Shown: positions 47,027-60,200 of the stretch, piece after piece
How the letters are laid out: every line of letters starts with the position of its first letter
Position numbering within the stretch: position 1 is the stretch's first letter
Assembly (NCBI GenBank): GCA_009823395.1
Contig: CM020520.1
Span: 1,673,001-1,737,000, forward strand
DNA from: Thamnaconus septentrionalis
Lineage: Eukaryota > Chordata > Actinopteri > Tetraodontiformes > Monacanthidae
Length of the DNA: 64,000 nt
Direction of reading: 5' to 3'
Translations under genes and position numbers: made by a program
Notes under the pieces: model-generated
Databases searched by the model: none
What the model saw: only the letters and a program-made list of their open reading frames with translations
Told to the model about the DNA's origin: nothing

Positions 47027-48139
47027 GACCTCCACTGTTTTCCTATTCCTATGATGTCACATCATCTGCATTGTTAATTAGTTAGTCTGAGTATCTGGGA
47101 GGTAGGCGGCAAGTCCATCAGCAGGGTCCAGGACCAGACTGCTGGGAGGTTCCATGTGTTGGTTCTGGGTTTTTACTTGTGCTGCATTTCTTTCATGCCA
47201 AGTTGTGTTCTGACATTGTTTTGGGTTGCGTTTTAATAGTTGCAGTTCATAGTTTTTTAACTACTTGCCTGTAGAAGAAGTTTCCACTGTTATTTTTGTT
47301 GTTTTACACAAACAGATGTCACTCAGGACACCAGCAAAGACTTTTCCACTGCTTAATTTCTGCATGTTTTTTTATATTATAATTTTATTGTATGATTTAT
47401 TTATGTTGTGTTTTTACTTGTGGTGGTGCGTTGAAATGTGAGTTCCCTTTGTTGGAAAGTGTTTTGTCGGTTTACATCACATACACACGTGTGTTTTAAA
47501 GAAGAGAACTGTTGAAACACCAATTATGTGATTTTTGTCAGGAAACAAAGTTTAAAGAATCCCCTTTTGTGTTGTTATTGTTGTTTTAGAAAAAAAATAC
47601 CTGGCACATTTTACTTTATACGTGTTCCTTGGTCTGTATAGATGCTCACTAAAAGAAAAAAATATTAAAGAAGTGCCTACACAGTTCAACTAATGCACCT
47701 TTTCCTTTTTTTTTTCTCCTTCTGTGGTTCTTTATTTTGACCAGCAGATGGCGCAAGGGTCACACCGTGTTCTGTTCACTTGTTGAAAGTGAGCTCCGTT
47801 TGGATTCCTGCAGGCTGTCAGTAAAAGTGTCGGCCAGAACTAACGCAAAGTGCAGCGGCAGCAGCAGAGGTACAGATGACTTGATTCTAACTGTCCTGAC
47901 CAGCTCCAATTAAGGTCTCCACCTCCTCCATGCGCAAGGTTTGCTAAAATCTTTCAGAGAAAAATGTGCTTCGGTATTTATTGCAGGAAATAAAAAAAAT
48001 GATATGTATATTATATATAATTATATTTATTCAATATTTTATGTTTTTAATCGTGCCAACAAAAAGACTAAATTTTAGGCTTTAGGAAAATAAACTATTT
48101 TTAAAAGGGGGTCTGTTCTTCTGCCGTTTAGGCGCGGTT
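47027..48139. other. larp4b 3' UTR and spacer to dip2c
   Basis: The 3' UTR probably ends after the ATTAAA at 47664-47669. The remaining few hundred bases are AT-rich and show no gene. Confidence 0.5.
47664..47669 (+). promoter_or_regulatory. Candidate larp4b poly(A) signal (ATTAAA)
   Basis: The common variant hexamer about 640 bases after the stop. No canonical AATAAA noticed between the stop and this point. Confidence 0.45.
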
Positions 48140-48600
48140 TTCCTCGCTGCGCCCTCTGGCGGTGATGACCGGAACTGCCCTTCGCTTCATTACCCCCCCG
48201 TCCCCCCTCCTCCGTGGCGTCACGTGACACCCGCGGCAAGAAGCTGCAAACGGCGCTGAGCGAGTGGCTGGCTGCGCGAGCCCCATCACCATCATCATCC
48301 TCCTCATCGCCGCCGCCGCCACCACCGAGTGGAGCAGCAGCAGCAGCAGCAGCAGCGGTTGACACGACCGAGCGACAGAGAGTGAGTTCGAGGAGGCGGG
48401 CAGCCATGACGGGCCTGCGGTAGCGGGACCAAGAGCCGAGCAGAGCCGCATTTATCCCCCTTTGTTCTCCCTCGACGCCTCGTCGTCTGTCCGCGCCTTC
48501 GCCGAGGAGGGGCCGCCGAGGAGGAGGAGAAGAAGCAGGAGGAACAGTAGGAGTAGGAGAAGCTCCGGCTCCGGCAGGAGGTGGAGGTGGAGGTGGAGGA

Positions 48601-48641
<41 letters not shown>

Positions 48642-48670
48642 CGAACCGGGGAGCTGCTTTCTACGGCCGA
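48140..48670 (+). promoter_or_regulatory. CpG-rich promoter and 5' UTR of dip2c
   Basis: The sequence turns sharply CpG-rich at about 48140 and stays so through exon 1, with purine-rich GAGGAG and GCAGCAG tracts. No TATA box seen. The transcription start cannot be placed. Confidence 0.55.
48605..48640 (+). repeat. (CAG)12 tract in the dip2c 5' UTR, in frame with the ATG
   Basis: Twelve pure CAG triplets ending 30 bases before the dip2c ATG at 48671. The frame is that of the start codon and has no stop between about 48553 (TAG) and the ATG, but no ATG either. Confidence 0.85.
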
Positions 48671-50021
48671 ATGGCGGACCGAGAGGCGTCGCCGATACCG
48701 TTGGAGATCCGAGCCCGGCTGGCGGAGCTGGAGCTGGAGCTGTCAGAGGGTAAGAGGCGGCCAGCTTAGCGGTCGAGAGGGAAAAAAGGCGCAAACCCTC
48801 CCCTCCACCCCCCCACCTCCACCTCCTCCTCCTGCTCTTCTTCTCCCTCGTTATCTCGTCATCTCATCACCGCCACCATCCTCATCCGCACCGGGAGCCT
48901 GACGGAATCCAACCCTTCATTCCTCTGCGACCCCTCCTCCTTTCCTCCTTTCCTCCCTCCTCCACCTCACCCCCACTCCCTCCTCCTTCTCCCGCTCCTC
49001 CCATCCAGATGTTTGTCGGCCGGCCCGGCCAGCAGCTCCGTGCAGCCGGCGGAGGATGCTCGGCTCTGGGTCGCCGCCGCTGCTCTTTGTCTCGGCGGCC
49101 GAGGCGTCGTTGAAGCCGGCGTCGTCAGCCAGCCAGGGTCCGCGTGTGTTTGACCTTGAGATGTTGACACAGTGTGGCAGTCGAGCCTACACCTGAGCTT
49201 GTGTGTGTGTGAGTGTGCGTGCGTGCGTGCGTGCGTGCGTGCACGCGAGCGCGCGTGTGAGGGGGTTTAATACTTGCATTGCAATGCAGCGCTGCGTGAT
49301 GGAGCAGCGACACCTTCCAGCCTCCCCGCCGCGGTGTTTTCAGGCCCGTGGAGCCGCTCAGGAGGAGGTGGAGGAGGAGAGGATGCTCATTGCCATCCCT
49401 CTGGTCCTCACCATCTTTCTTTTTTCCCCTCTGCAAACACCGCTTGTGTTGGGGCTCAGTTGAATCTCAGTCTGTCTGGGCAGCAGCAGCAGCAGCAGCA
49501 GCAGGCCGTTTGGGCCTTATATAATGGAGGGGGAGCATATTTTATTCATCGCAACCGGCCTGGGGAGGCCTACATTGTGAGCGAGGAGGCCCGGATCCAT
49601 GGTGCACGTGAGCTGGAAGCTCCAGTGTGAACCCAGTGATGAGGAGACGTGACCTCCCTCCTCCCTGCTGCTGCTGCTGCTGCTGGAGTTTCGCTAAACG
49701 AAGAGTCCCAGGAGGTGGAGAGGATGCTGATGCTGATGCGGTCGCCGTGACACCTGCAGTGAAACCTGACTCACCTGCAGGGACGTGGGGACGGGGAGAT
49801 GTAGGACAAAACATTCTGTATGGGGGGACGTCTGCTCGCCCCTGCCAGACCTCCAGCAAACCTCCCTCCCTTTTTCATTTTCTCCCGCCATGACGACCAC
49901 ACACTGCAGGCTGCAGGCCGGAGGAGCTCCAGTCCTCCTCACCCAGCTGAGAGTGTTTATCAGAGCAGAACCTGCTGCCAGCAGATGTTATTAATGACGG
50001 AGGCGTCGCAGCCCCGCTCTT

Positions 50022-50074
<53 letters not shown>

Positions 50075-51458
50075 CTGACTGACTGGGTGATGGATGTGTT
50101 GTGTGCACGACACGTGTCTGTCAATAGTGCTCAGCGAAAAACACAAACACAAAAAAACTGAATGGCAGATTTAGCTTCATATTTCAGACGGTGAAAGGAA
50201 ACTTTGTGTTGAGCTCATCGATAATTTCAGAGGAAATAAATGACTGGGAAATGTAGTTTCTCTCCCCAGTTGCATTACCAGTGGCCACTGTTTTTTAACT
50301 GGATTTTAGAAGAAATGTGTGAGACTAGTAACTTGTTGGACAAACACACACACACACACTGGTGTTTCAGTGTTGCAGGAGGTATTTTTTCTTTTGGGGG
50401 GGGGCGTCAGATTTGTGTGTGTTTGTTTTGCAGCTTGGCTGCAGTGGTAGCGTCGTCCTCCTGATGGCGTGGACTCCTAATGGGCTGGTTTGTTGTTGGT
50501 GCTGGTGCTGGGGGGCTTGGGGGGCTTTGTGCACGGCTCTCTGGACACGTTGAGCAGCCTGGGGGGCCACTGGATGGCTGCACTTCAGTCCATCAACTGC
50601 TGCTCGCTGCATCTCCTCCGTTTGTAGTGGGTTTAGAAAAGATTTATGGAAGCGGAGGAATCCACAATATACTTTTGTTGAAAGTGTTGATGCGATCAAA
50701 TATACACTGGTCCTTTGCAAATGTCTGCAGCTGTTTCCAACCCCTGAAGGTCAAAGGTCTCCTGCTTGCTCGGCCCGACAACATTCCAGGTGTAAACAGC
50801 AGCAGGTCTCATTACTTTTCATCAGGCACTGGATCCTCACAGCTGCTGCTGCTGCTGCTGCTGGTGACTGGTTTTTATGGAAGCAGCAGCAGCAGCAGCA
50901 GCAGCAGCAGTGACATTCTCAAAATAAGGTTGTGTTTTTTCCTCTCAGCTCAGACCTGGACTTTTTATTTGTTATATGCTGGTTGTGTAGTTGTTGCTCT
51001 GCAGCCTGCCCACGCTGACAGTTCCCACCAGCTGACTGCTTTCCAGGCTATTTTTTCCCTCCAAATCAAATCCAATATGCTTTTTTTTTTTTTAACCAAT
51101 AAGCTTGAGTATCTGCTGCTGTGAAACCAAAAAACGCCACAGCGAGATCTTCAGTGTTTTTGTCAACACAAACCTTTAAAAAAAAAAAAATCAATGTTAG
51201 TGATGTCAAAAAGACACTTTTCCCATTGATATTTTCCATCATGCCTCCGTTGTCTTTGCAGACCCATTGTTTGTTTCTCTTCTGTTCCTTTGAGTGACGG
51301 GTGTCAGTCAGTCAGCAGTGTGGACAATGAGAGAGGTTGAATTTGACGGGACGGAACAAAAAGCTGCAGCAGAGTTTTTTCCAGCTGACATCTGAAGTTG
51401 CGGTGAAACAAAGCAGGCGCCGGTCAGCGTGCTGGTCGGAAGTGACGTCCAAGTCACT

Positions 51459-51512
<54 letters not shown>

Positions 51513-51588
51513 TCGCATCACGTCGTCTCATCAGGAAACTTTGGGTGATGTTGCACTAGAGGAATTTAATCGGTTTTAAATCGAATTT

Positions 51589-51622
<34 letters not shown>

Positions 51623-51836
51623 GGTTCAATGGCCCCGTGTGAGAGACAGGTGTCCGTCATGCCCCCCCAGCCTATCCCCCGCTAACTGAGAGCTAGTGAG
51701 CGCTAATTGTCACTAAACGACAAGCTGTAAGTGCCATTTATTGAGTGTCATCAACAGAGGCAGCGAGTGAAACTCTGAGGGCCTCTTGATTGTCCGCTTG
51801 TCAACCAATCAGAAGCAAGAGGGGTGACTTGTGCAC

Positions 51837-51876
<40 letters not shown>

Positions 51877-52146
51877 GAACAGGAAGCAGCTTTGAAATTG
51901 ACCTTCACCGCCAGTCGAGCATCTTAGCTTTGTGTTTTTTCAGAACCTTTATTTCATCATTGTCATTATTAGTATTATTATTACAGTTTTACATGGTTGT
52001 AGTGTTTTATAGGTTAACAGAGAGTTTGGACACTCAGTTGAACAGCATTTTAAGATGCAGAAGAAGAAGAAGACGAGGGCGGCTGCCCGCTGTGTGTGAA
52101 CCTCCAGCGTCATCTTCACGCTGGCCGTTGCTGCTGCTGCTGCTGC

Positions 52147-52181
<35 letters not shown>

Positions 52182-52254
52182 GCGGCGTCTTTGGCCTCTC
52201 AACCGCCAGGACGCCGTGGCGGACGTGACACTGGGCTGCTGTTGCTGCTGCTGC

Positions 52255-52289
<35 letters not shown>

Positions 52290-52392
52290 CGTGTGTGTCG
52301 CCTCCGGCTCTGCTCTGGATGCTCCAGTCTGCACAAGTGCCTGCATGTGAAAACTCAAGGTCCCAACGCATGACGCATGCTTTCGTCCGCTG

Positions 52393-52458
<66 letters not shown>

Positions 52459-53896
52459 GAGGTGGATCTGGTTACCATGGCGTCGTGGTGGGTGGACTTG
52501 TCTGTTTGTGATGAGGCGATACAGAGAGAGGAGGGGGGATCAAACGGTGGCTGGGATGTTGAGAAGGGGGCGGAGCCAAAAGGCTTTTTTAATAAGCCGC
52601 CTCGCACGTCTGCAAACACTCAGGTGCCCTTAAGTGATTTTTTTGTTCTAAATGGTGCCAGAATACTGATGCAACGCCCTCATTTCCATGCACGTCACAG
52701 AGGAACATTCCTCTGATGACGACCTTCCTGCAGCGCAGCCGCTTTTTCAAAAAGCTAGCACCAAAAAGAAGCTGTGCAACAAAAAACCCCACAGTGAGAC
52801 CGACCGTGTTGGTACCAGCAAACAGTCGGTACCGAGGAGCAGCTCCGATCATAAGAGGTTTTATGATCGGTCGCTCCGAAATCAAAGCTGGCGGAGGAGG
52901 AAGAGGAGCGGAGGAGGGAGAGGGGAGGGGGAGGTGATGATGTCACACCCGGCTGGATGTCATTAGCTGCGGAGGAGGAGTGTAGACGGACCCCAAAACA
53001 AGAGGTTTCCAGCGGGTGGGCGGGGCTTACGGATCCCAGGTGATGTTTCCAGGATGGTTTTTTTCAGCTGCACAGGAGTGACATCACCAAGTCCTGAGCA
53101 GCCTCAGGGGTCAAAGGGCATCTGTCAGAGAACCCACAGTGCCAGCTAGAGGTTTCGTGACCGACCCGCTGACAGGGCGGAGAGCGTCGATCGGAACCAG
53201 AAACAACATTCAGATTCTCCCGGAATTGTTCACATTATTTACATTTCTTTTTCTGCTGACTGGAAGAAGAAGCCACTGCCGCCACCGATCACCAATGAAG
53301 AAGAAGGTGCCGAGCAGTGTTGTGTGTAGCTGCGGAAAGTGTGGCTTCACTCCAGCAAGAGAAATGAGACGTTTATGAGTGCATAAACGTGCAAATGGAG
53401 TTCATCCTTTAAAGGAGGGCGAATGACAAATGTGATGAAGCACCTTCAGGAAAGACCTCTGCTCAGCTGAGGAGTGAGGACTGTTATGACTCTAACTCTT
53501 AAAAGAATAAAGAATCAGGAGGAGCTGGAATCGAAATAAGGAATCGGAACCGGAACCGGAATGGTTCAAATTCAAGCGATGCTCCCCGCTGAGAAATGAA
53601 ACAGTTCTTCACAGTTCCTCCAGCCGCCACCGTCGATCCTCCCTCAGCCAATCAAACGGTCGGGCGAGGAGACCAGGGAGAGAGAGCAGAGCAGTCGTGT
53701 GCCTACACACACACGCATGCACGCGCTCACGTGCAGCCCCCCTTGCAGGTGTCATTAGCCCACTTTCTCACTGCCGACTGGCACTCCAGATCCAAGATGG
53801 CCGCTTCCGGCCGTCTCCGGGAGGAGAGCGCCGTTGCTAGGCAACAGCCTCCCTGCTCCGCAGCGCAGCCAGTGGAAGATGGCGTCTCCCTGCGGA

Positions 53897-53937
<41 letters not shown>

Positions 53938-56031
53938 CAGGAATGTTGTTGTGCTGCAGTAGCTGTGAGAGACGACCTCAGATGCAGCAGCAGCAGCAGG
54001 AATCAGGGCTGATTCGACCCAGATGTTCTCACTGTCCTCCACACACACACACACACACACCTACTCCCTCTTCCTGTCTGTCTGTGTGTCTGTCTATGAA
54101 TAATCTATCAGTCTGTTGTGTAATGGGCTGTGTGTCAGTGGACTGAATCCTGAGCGCAGGGTGCGAGTTGTTGCAGCTGCTGCTGTTATTGGTATTGTTC
54201 AACTCTGTAGTTGTGTTGCATCTGCTGGCAAAACCACTAACACTTTGCACTCCATTGCGTGTCATTGTGTTGTGTGTAGCAGACTGACGCGTCCACCTCT
54301 GTTGCTGAATCTTTCTGAATTAGCTCTGCGGTGTGTGTGTGTGTGTGCGTGTGTGTGTGTGTGTCTGTTTTGGCGTTCTGGTGCTGCACTGGTGCTGGCC
54401 TGCAGACACTGTGGTGGTGGTGGAACCCCTTCTCGACAGGTGTAGGAGGCGCTGTGATGTGGTTCAGTCAGTGAACAGAGCTGAAGGTGTGTGTGTATGT
54501 GTGTGTTGTCGATGCAGAGATGGGACAGGATTGGCTGAACACCCCCCAACCTGGCCCTCCCCCTCCCATCGCTTCCCGCCCTGTTGCTGCACGTGCTTCC
54601 AGTCCTCTGTGTTGCCAATGACTGGTTTGACTCCTGTTGAAGTGTGTGATCTGTGCCAAAGCTGTGTATTATGATGTCATCGTGGCCATCAGTGTTCATC
54701 TCACTCTTTATTTCAAGTTGTTGCTGTTTTTGTTGTTGTTGTTGTTGTTGTTTTCTGGCTTCAATTTTGCTTTTATTTTTTTCTGCCTACCTACCTACTT
54801 TCTAACTACCAATCGGCTGTGGAGGTACCAGCACACTCAGCCAACCAGTGAGCAACACTTGGGCACTTGGACACTTGGACATCCACTCGTGAAGGAGTCC
54901 TTCAGAGTTGAGAGCTATGCTAAGACAGCTTGTTGCCCTGCAGTTTGTGTGTCTGCAGCCAGTGGAGGTGTAGTGATGAGGTCAGAGTGAAACCATCCAA
55001 CGTGTGCTGCCCCCTGGTGTCCTGTCCACAGCTGTGTGCTGCTGCTGCTGCTGCTTCTTCTGTGTGCTGTAGCTGTGGCCAAACTAGCCATCGTCTGCGT
55101 CGTGGCTGCTATTCTTGCACTGTGTGTGCAGCTGCATCTTCCTGACATTGCAAAATAAAAGCTATATTTCTAAAACATTTGATAAAGTACAGTTGCAGGG
55201 GTTTGCGTTGAATGGTTTGTCCCATGAGACCCCACTTTGAGGAGGATGGAGGTACATTTTGGTGCATTTTCACTGGTCAATGAGCTGGTCACGTGACCCC
55301 GTACGTCGTGTCGTAAGCGTTCCATCCTATGACACTTTTGCGATTGACCTGAAAAATCACCTCATGAGAGCATCAAAGCCTTTTAGTTGCTGTTTCCACG
55401 ACCAGTATTTTATTGCCATATTTAAGTTTTGCACTATTCTGGGGGTCATGGAAACGCAGCGAGAGACAGACTAGTTTGTCCGGCTGGTGTAGCCGTAGCT
55501 AGCAGCACTTCCTGGTCAGCCTCCACCACGGAGGTGGGAGGAGCTTCTGCCATTTTTTGGATCATGTGACCTGTCTGAGCGGCTCAGACCGGTGGAGAGA
55601 GACAGCAGACGGACCCCACTACCAGTCACTAGCGCCCCCCTGAGGTGGAGGAATGCAATTAGCAAGAGGTGTTGGGTTTTTTTGTTTTTTGTTTTTCAGG
55701 ATGATCCTTTTAGTGGAAGTGATTAGGCCCCGCCCACTGCCCCGCCCACCGGCTCTCTCACCCTGCTGTCTCTATTTGTTTGCAGGCGACATCACTCAGA
55801 AGGGTTATGAGAAGAAGAGGCTCAAGTTGATCAGGGCATATATTCCTCATGCTGGAGGTAACTTAGCGACCTCTGACCTCTGCCCAACACACACACACAC
55901 ACGCACACACACAAATAGACGCACGCGCACACACACACACACACACACACATTCCTACAGCATGATAAACGCCGCTCTATTGATTGAGTCTCCAGCCGCT
56001 CAGCTTGGGCCTGCTCCTCTGAATGTGAACA

Positions 56032-56073
<42 letters not shown>

Positions 56074-56535
56074 TCCTCTCTCAAACACACACACATTCAG
56101 CACAGTCTGGGATTCGCCGCTGCTCTTCAGCTCGACTTGTATCCTATCACAACAACAACACAACTCCCACAGTTTTATGTTGACAATCATTATTATTGTT
56201 TTATCCTTCAGTTCTTCTTCTGTCAATTCAGAAAAATCGAATAATTTTTCTGCGTCTGATCCAAACCATTTCCATGTTTGTGTCCTTTTTTCTTCTACTT
56301 TTTTTATTTGTGCTGCATTTATTGCTGTTGTGAAACGTGTATGCGTGTGCGTGTGTGTCCCTGTCTTTGTGTGTGTGTGTGTGTCCCTGGCCCCTCCTTG
56401 CTTGCTCCTGCAGGTATGGAGGGACCCATGTCCCACCGGGCGCCACTCGGCCCCCCCTCTGCCGCCCGCTTCCACCGACGGCGAACCTCGGGGACCCGGG
56501 ACGAGCGCTACCGCTCCGGTAGGTGACCGCACACA

Positions 56536-56566
<31 letters not shown>

Positions 56567-57230
56567 TAGTTGCATTTCCGTGACACTTTTTCGCAAAATA
56601 AAAGCAATATTTCTAAACTTTCGACAAAGTACAATTGCGATTTGCAGTTGTTGAAAGACCACCTCATGACAGCATCAAAACCTTTTAGCCATATTTAGGT
56701 TTTTCTAAGTTTAGCTGTTTCCATCACCAGTTTTTCATTGACATATTTAGGTTTTGCACATCTCTCTCTCTCTCCCTCTCTCCCTCTCTCCCTCTCTCTC
56801 TCTCCCTCTGCCTCTCCCTCTCCCTCTCCCTCTCGTTGTTTTTTTGCACTTCCTCTCTCACCGCCTCTCCCCACCCCCCCACTGTCAGACGTGCACAGCG
56901 AGGCGGTGCAGGCCGTGCTGGCCCGCCACGTGGAGAGGAAGGTGGCCGTGCCCATGCCCTCCAAGAGACGCTCCCTGGTGGTGCAGACCTCCATGGACGC
57001 CTACACACCCCCAGGTGACCACACACACACACACACACACACACAGCCGGCCAATCAGGGCCCAACGTGCTTTAAATGATGATGAAAACAAAAACACATG
57101 CGACAGAAAAAGCAGTGGATTTGTGTCACAACTCCAGCTCTGAGTGCAGGTTCGGGGTTTGTAACGTGACTCCGAACCGGGTCACATGTGTTTCCTATTT
57201 AATTCCCCTGCAAGGCAAATCTGAATGACG

Positions 57231-57278
<48 letters not shown>

Positions 57279-60200
57279 CTCCTGGCCTGAGCCGTGACCT
57301 CAGGCTGCCATTTGAGGTTGAGGCTCTCAGGTTTGATTCTGATCACAGTGGAAAACATGAATTGGCCGCTGATTGAATTTTAATGTGAAAAGTCTGATTA
57401 CATTATTTCTCTGGTTCACCTGAACAGAGCTGACAGTTCCGCCACAACCTCTCCAACACTCACTAATCAGTCGGGATGTGGTTTGGATTAGTTTTGTGTC
57501 CATAATGAACTAAAAAATAAAATTAATTCACTAAAATTTCTATCAAACATTACAACTGACTCGCAGAAAAACATGAACTTAAGGTCCAGAGTGTAAGATT
57601 TGGCCTGATTTATGATTTTTATATTGCTAAAAACTGAACATACTGCCCATAAATACATTGATAAAAGTGTATGGCAGTGCAATAACAGTCATTTGGTTCC
57701 TATTTATAAATAAGAATATACAGAGAGCAATAAGGGCCTTGCTTCCAGTTAGCTGCCATCTTGCACCATCATATTTCTAAGGAAGCCTGGTGTGGACAAT
57801 CCAGCTGCCTGACGCTGAGTTTGGTATTTTGGCTGAATGCTGGCATCCTCAAATAAACCAATGAAGATGAAGGTGGACCAAGGTATCCAGGTTTGGCTGC
57901 GCAGGCCACCGTAGCTCACTGGCAAACTCAGGAGAGGGAGAGTGAGCGAAAACGTGCTGCAATCTAAAGTGCAAGCACTAGATGTCGCTGTTTCTTCTCA
58001 GAATCTCTAGATATTACACCCTGGACCTTTAATTGAGATGTTATGTTCACGTGTGCTTTCCAGTCCTTCTATCTTGTGTTGCCTTCTTGTTGTTCTCGTT
58101 ACCCATGATGCCTTTTTCCACGGCCACTGACTCTCACCAGGCCTGTCGCCCCTGTGCTCAGACTCGTCGTCGGGCTCGGAGGAGGAGGCGGGGCCGGGCG
58201 ACGACATGTCGGGCGTGGAGCACTGGATGAGTCGCCCCTCCCAGCTGGGCCCCGCCCACCTGGGCTCCACCTCCTCCTCCTCCTCGTCCACGCAGAGCGG
58301 CGGCAGTGGCAACGCCGGGCGGCTGGCCGACTCACTGGCGCACGCCCACATCTCGCACCTGGCGCACGCCCACCTGGCGCACGCCCACCTGGGCCAGTCG
58401 CACCACCAGCACCTGTCCCAGTCCCACCATGGTGAGCTCTTTCAGCAAAGATGCAAGAAAACATGTTTTAATAAATTTAGCCGATGTGAAAAACTCTCAG
58501 TACCTCAATAAAATCTAGTGAACTAGGCAACAAGTGTTGTCCGGACTGATGTGTTTGATGTGACTCCCTGACCTTGGCCAGGTATCGGCCACCTGTCCCT
58601 GAAGAGGAAAGGCGCCCTGAGCGTTGCCGAGAACGGAGGCTCGCTGCGCCGCTCCTGTGAGTTTGGCTCCGACATGCTGTGGCCGCCGCCGCTGGAGTCG
58701 GACGGTACGTCTTCGGGCTTTGGTTCTGCACGCTGCAGGAACCAAAGACGAGAAAATGCTTGAATATTTACGCCAATATTTTTATTTTCCTGATGTGTGT
58801 CAGATATATTGTACCATTTTACAGACTGGCAGCTGGCCTTATCTTAAGGAGTCAGAAAGAGCCATTCATTCATTGAGTCCTCTTCAGTGTGTTCACAGTG
58901 CGCACAGTGTACACACTGAAGAAAGCTCTTTGTGGAAACCGGTCCTTGTTAGTCGGTGGACTAGTGAGTAAAAGCGTTTTGGAAGGACACTGAGTGTGAC
59001 TGGCTCTTTTTGACTCTTTTTGATTTGCTGTCTTTGGCCAAGCACCTCTACAATTTTTCACCTTGAGTGTGTGCGTTCTTCCTGTCTGTTTGAGCCGTCC
59101 TTATCTTCCCAAGAAATCTGCAGTACCCCTTTAATCCTGCTTGCCACAAAAACTGGGAAACTGCCTCACTCAGTGAAAGTGTACAACACCAAGAGAGGGC
59201 GCTGCTGAGCTGACAACACTCACTCACTGTGCACTGTTTCCATGCAGAGAACCACTCAGCGCCGCCCGACGTGACGGGCTACTCCTCCGACTCCTCGCAC
59301 TCGCATGCAGAGCGCCACCCCATGTCCAACATGGGCACCATCGCCAGGAACACGCAGAAGTACGGCAACGCCGAGCGCATGGAGACGGGCGACGGTAAGG
59401 CCGGCCGGCCGGCCGCGCTGTGCGATATGAGACCCCCAGACCTCCCCCCACACTCCTCCCCTAAGCCCCGCCCCCCTCGCTGGCCAAATAAAGGTTGAGA
59501 TCACAGTAGAAGCTGCTAGTGGATGTGGAGCCGCAGTCGATGCTCACGTCACTCCCCTGGATGAACAGATTGGAACGTGTTGGTTTCGGTTCTTTCTTTT
59601 TTTTTGCACCACGTTTCACAACCGCACAACCACACAGACACAACAACAACAACAACAAGACGACACTTGTTTTGTTGACCTCCTCTCTTCAAGCTAACCT
59701 TCTTCTTCCCAGCTGAGGGTTTGTGAAGTTCAGGGCTCCACCGACCACCTGGCTGCCAACGCAGTGCTCACCCGCTGTTGTGTGTGTGTGTGTGTGTGTG
59801 TGTGGGGTCCTTGCAGGTGTTCCGGTCAGCAGTCGCGTCTCGGCTAAAATCCAGCAGCTGGTCAACACGCTGAAGCAGCCCCGCAGGCCGCCGCTCCGGG
59901 AGTTCTTTGTCGATGACTTTGACGAACTTCTGGAGGGTCAGGAGCCGTCGTTTGACTCTGCATGATGCTCATTGGTTCTGTCTACCTGTCTGTCTGTCTG
60001 TCTGTCTGTCGGTCTGTCTGCTTTGAGTTCTGGCCGTGTGTGATCCAATCTGTCTTCATACTCGGGAGTCACGAGTCGCTTCTCTACAGGGGGTTTCCCT
60101 TTAAAGAACGCTATAATCTGTGCAAGGCGGGTGAGACTGAGGTGTCCCGCCACCCTTTGCCTCATCCAATCAGGGAGCAGAATAAGATTTTAAAAAAAAA

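Larger units (their letters stand above)
48750..55785. other. dip2c intron 1 (7.0 kb)
   Basis: No supported exon. It is rich in CAG/CTG triplets (49483-49503, 49667-49685, 50857-50876, 50884-50911, 51460-51510, 52131-52178) and dinucleotide tracts (50024-50072, 51590-51621, 51840-51871, 52394-52455, 53901-53935). A hairpin-capable palindrome CGATCATAA...TTATGATCG lies at 52848-52871. A transposon-like copy is at 55131-55460. The first few hundred bases are GC-rich and may hold regulatory sequence. Confidence 0.5.

Noticed and set aside
48075..48794. Minus-strand open frame of 239 codons over the dip2c promoter
   Set aside because: GC-rich CpG-island sequence gives long chance frames; it is antisense to dip2c exon 1 with poly-Ala from CAG repeats.
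58624..58670. TCCT|GTGAGT as the donor of dip2c exon 6
   Set aside because: Joining there to the next exon would create TAG; the later donor GGACG|GTACGT keeps the frame and gives ENHSAPPDV as in DIP2C.
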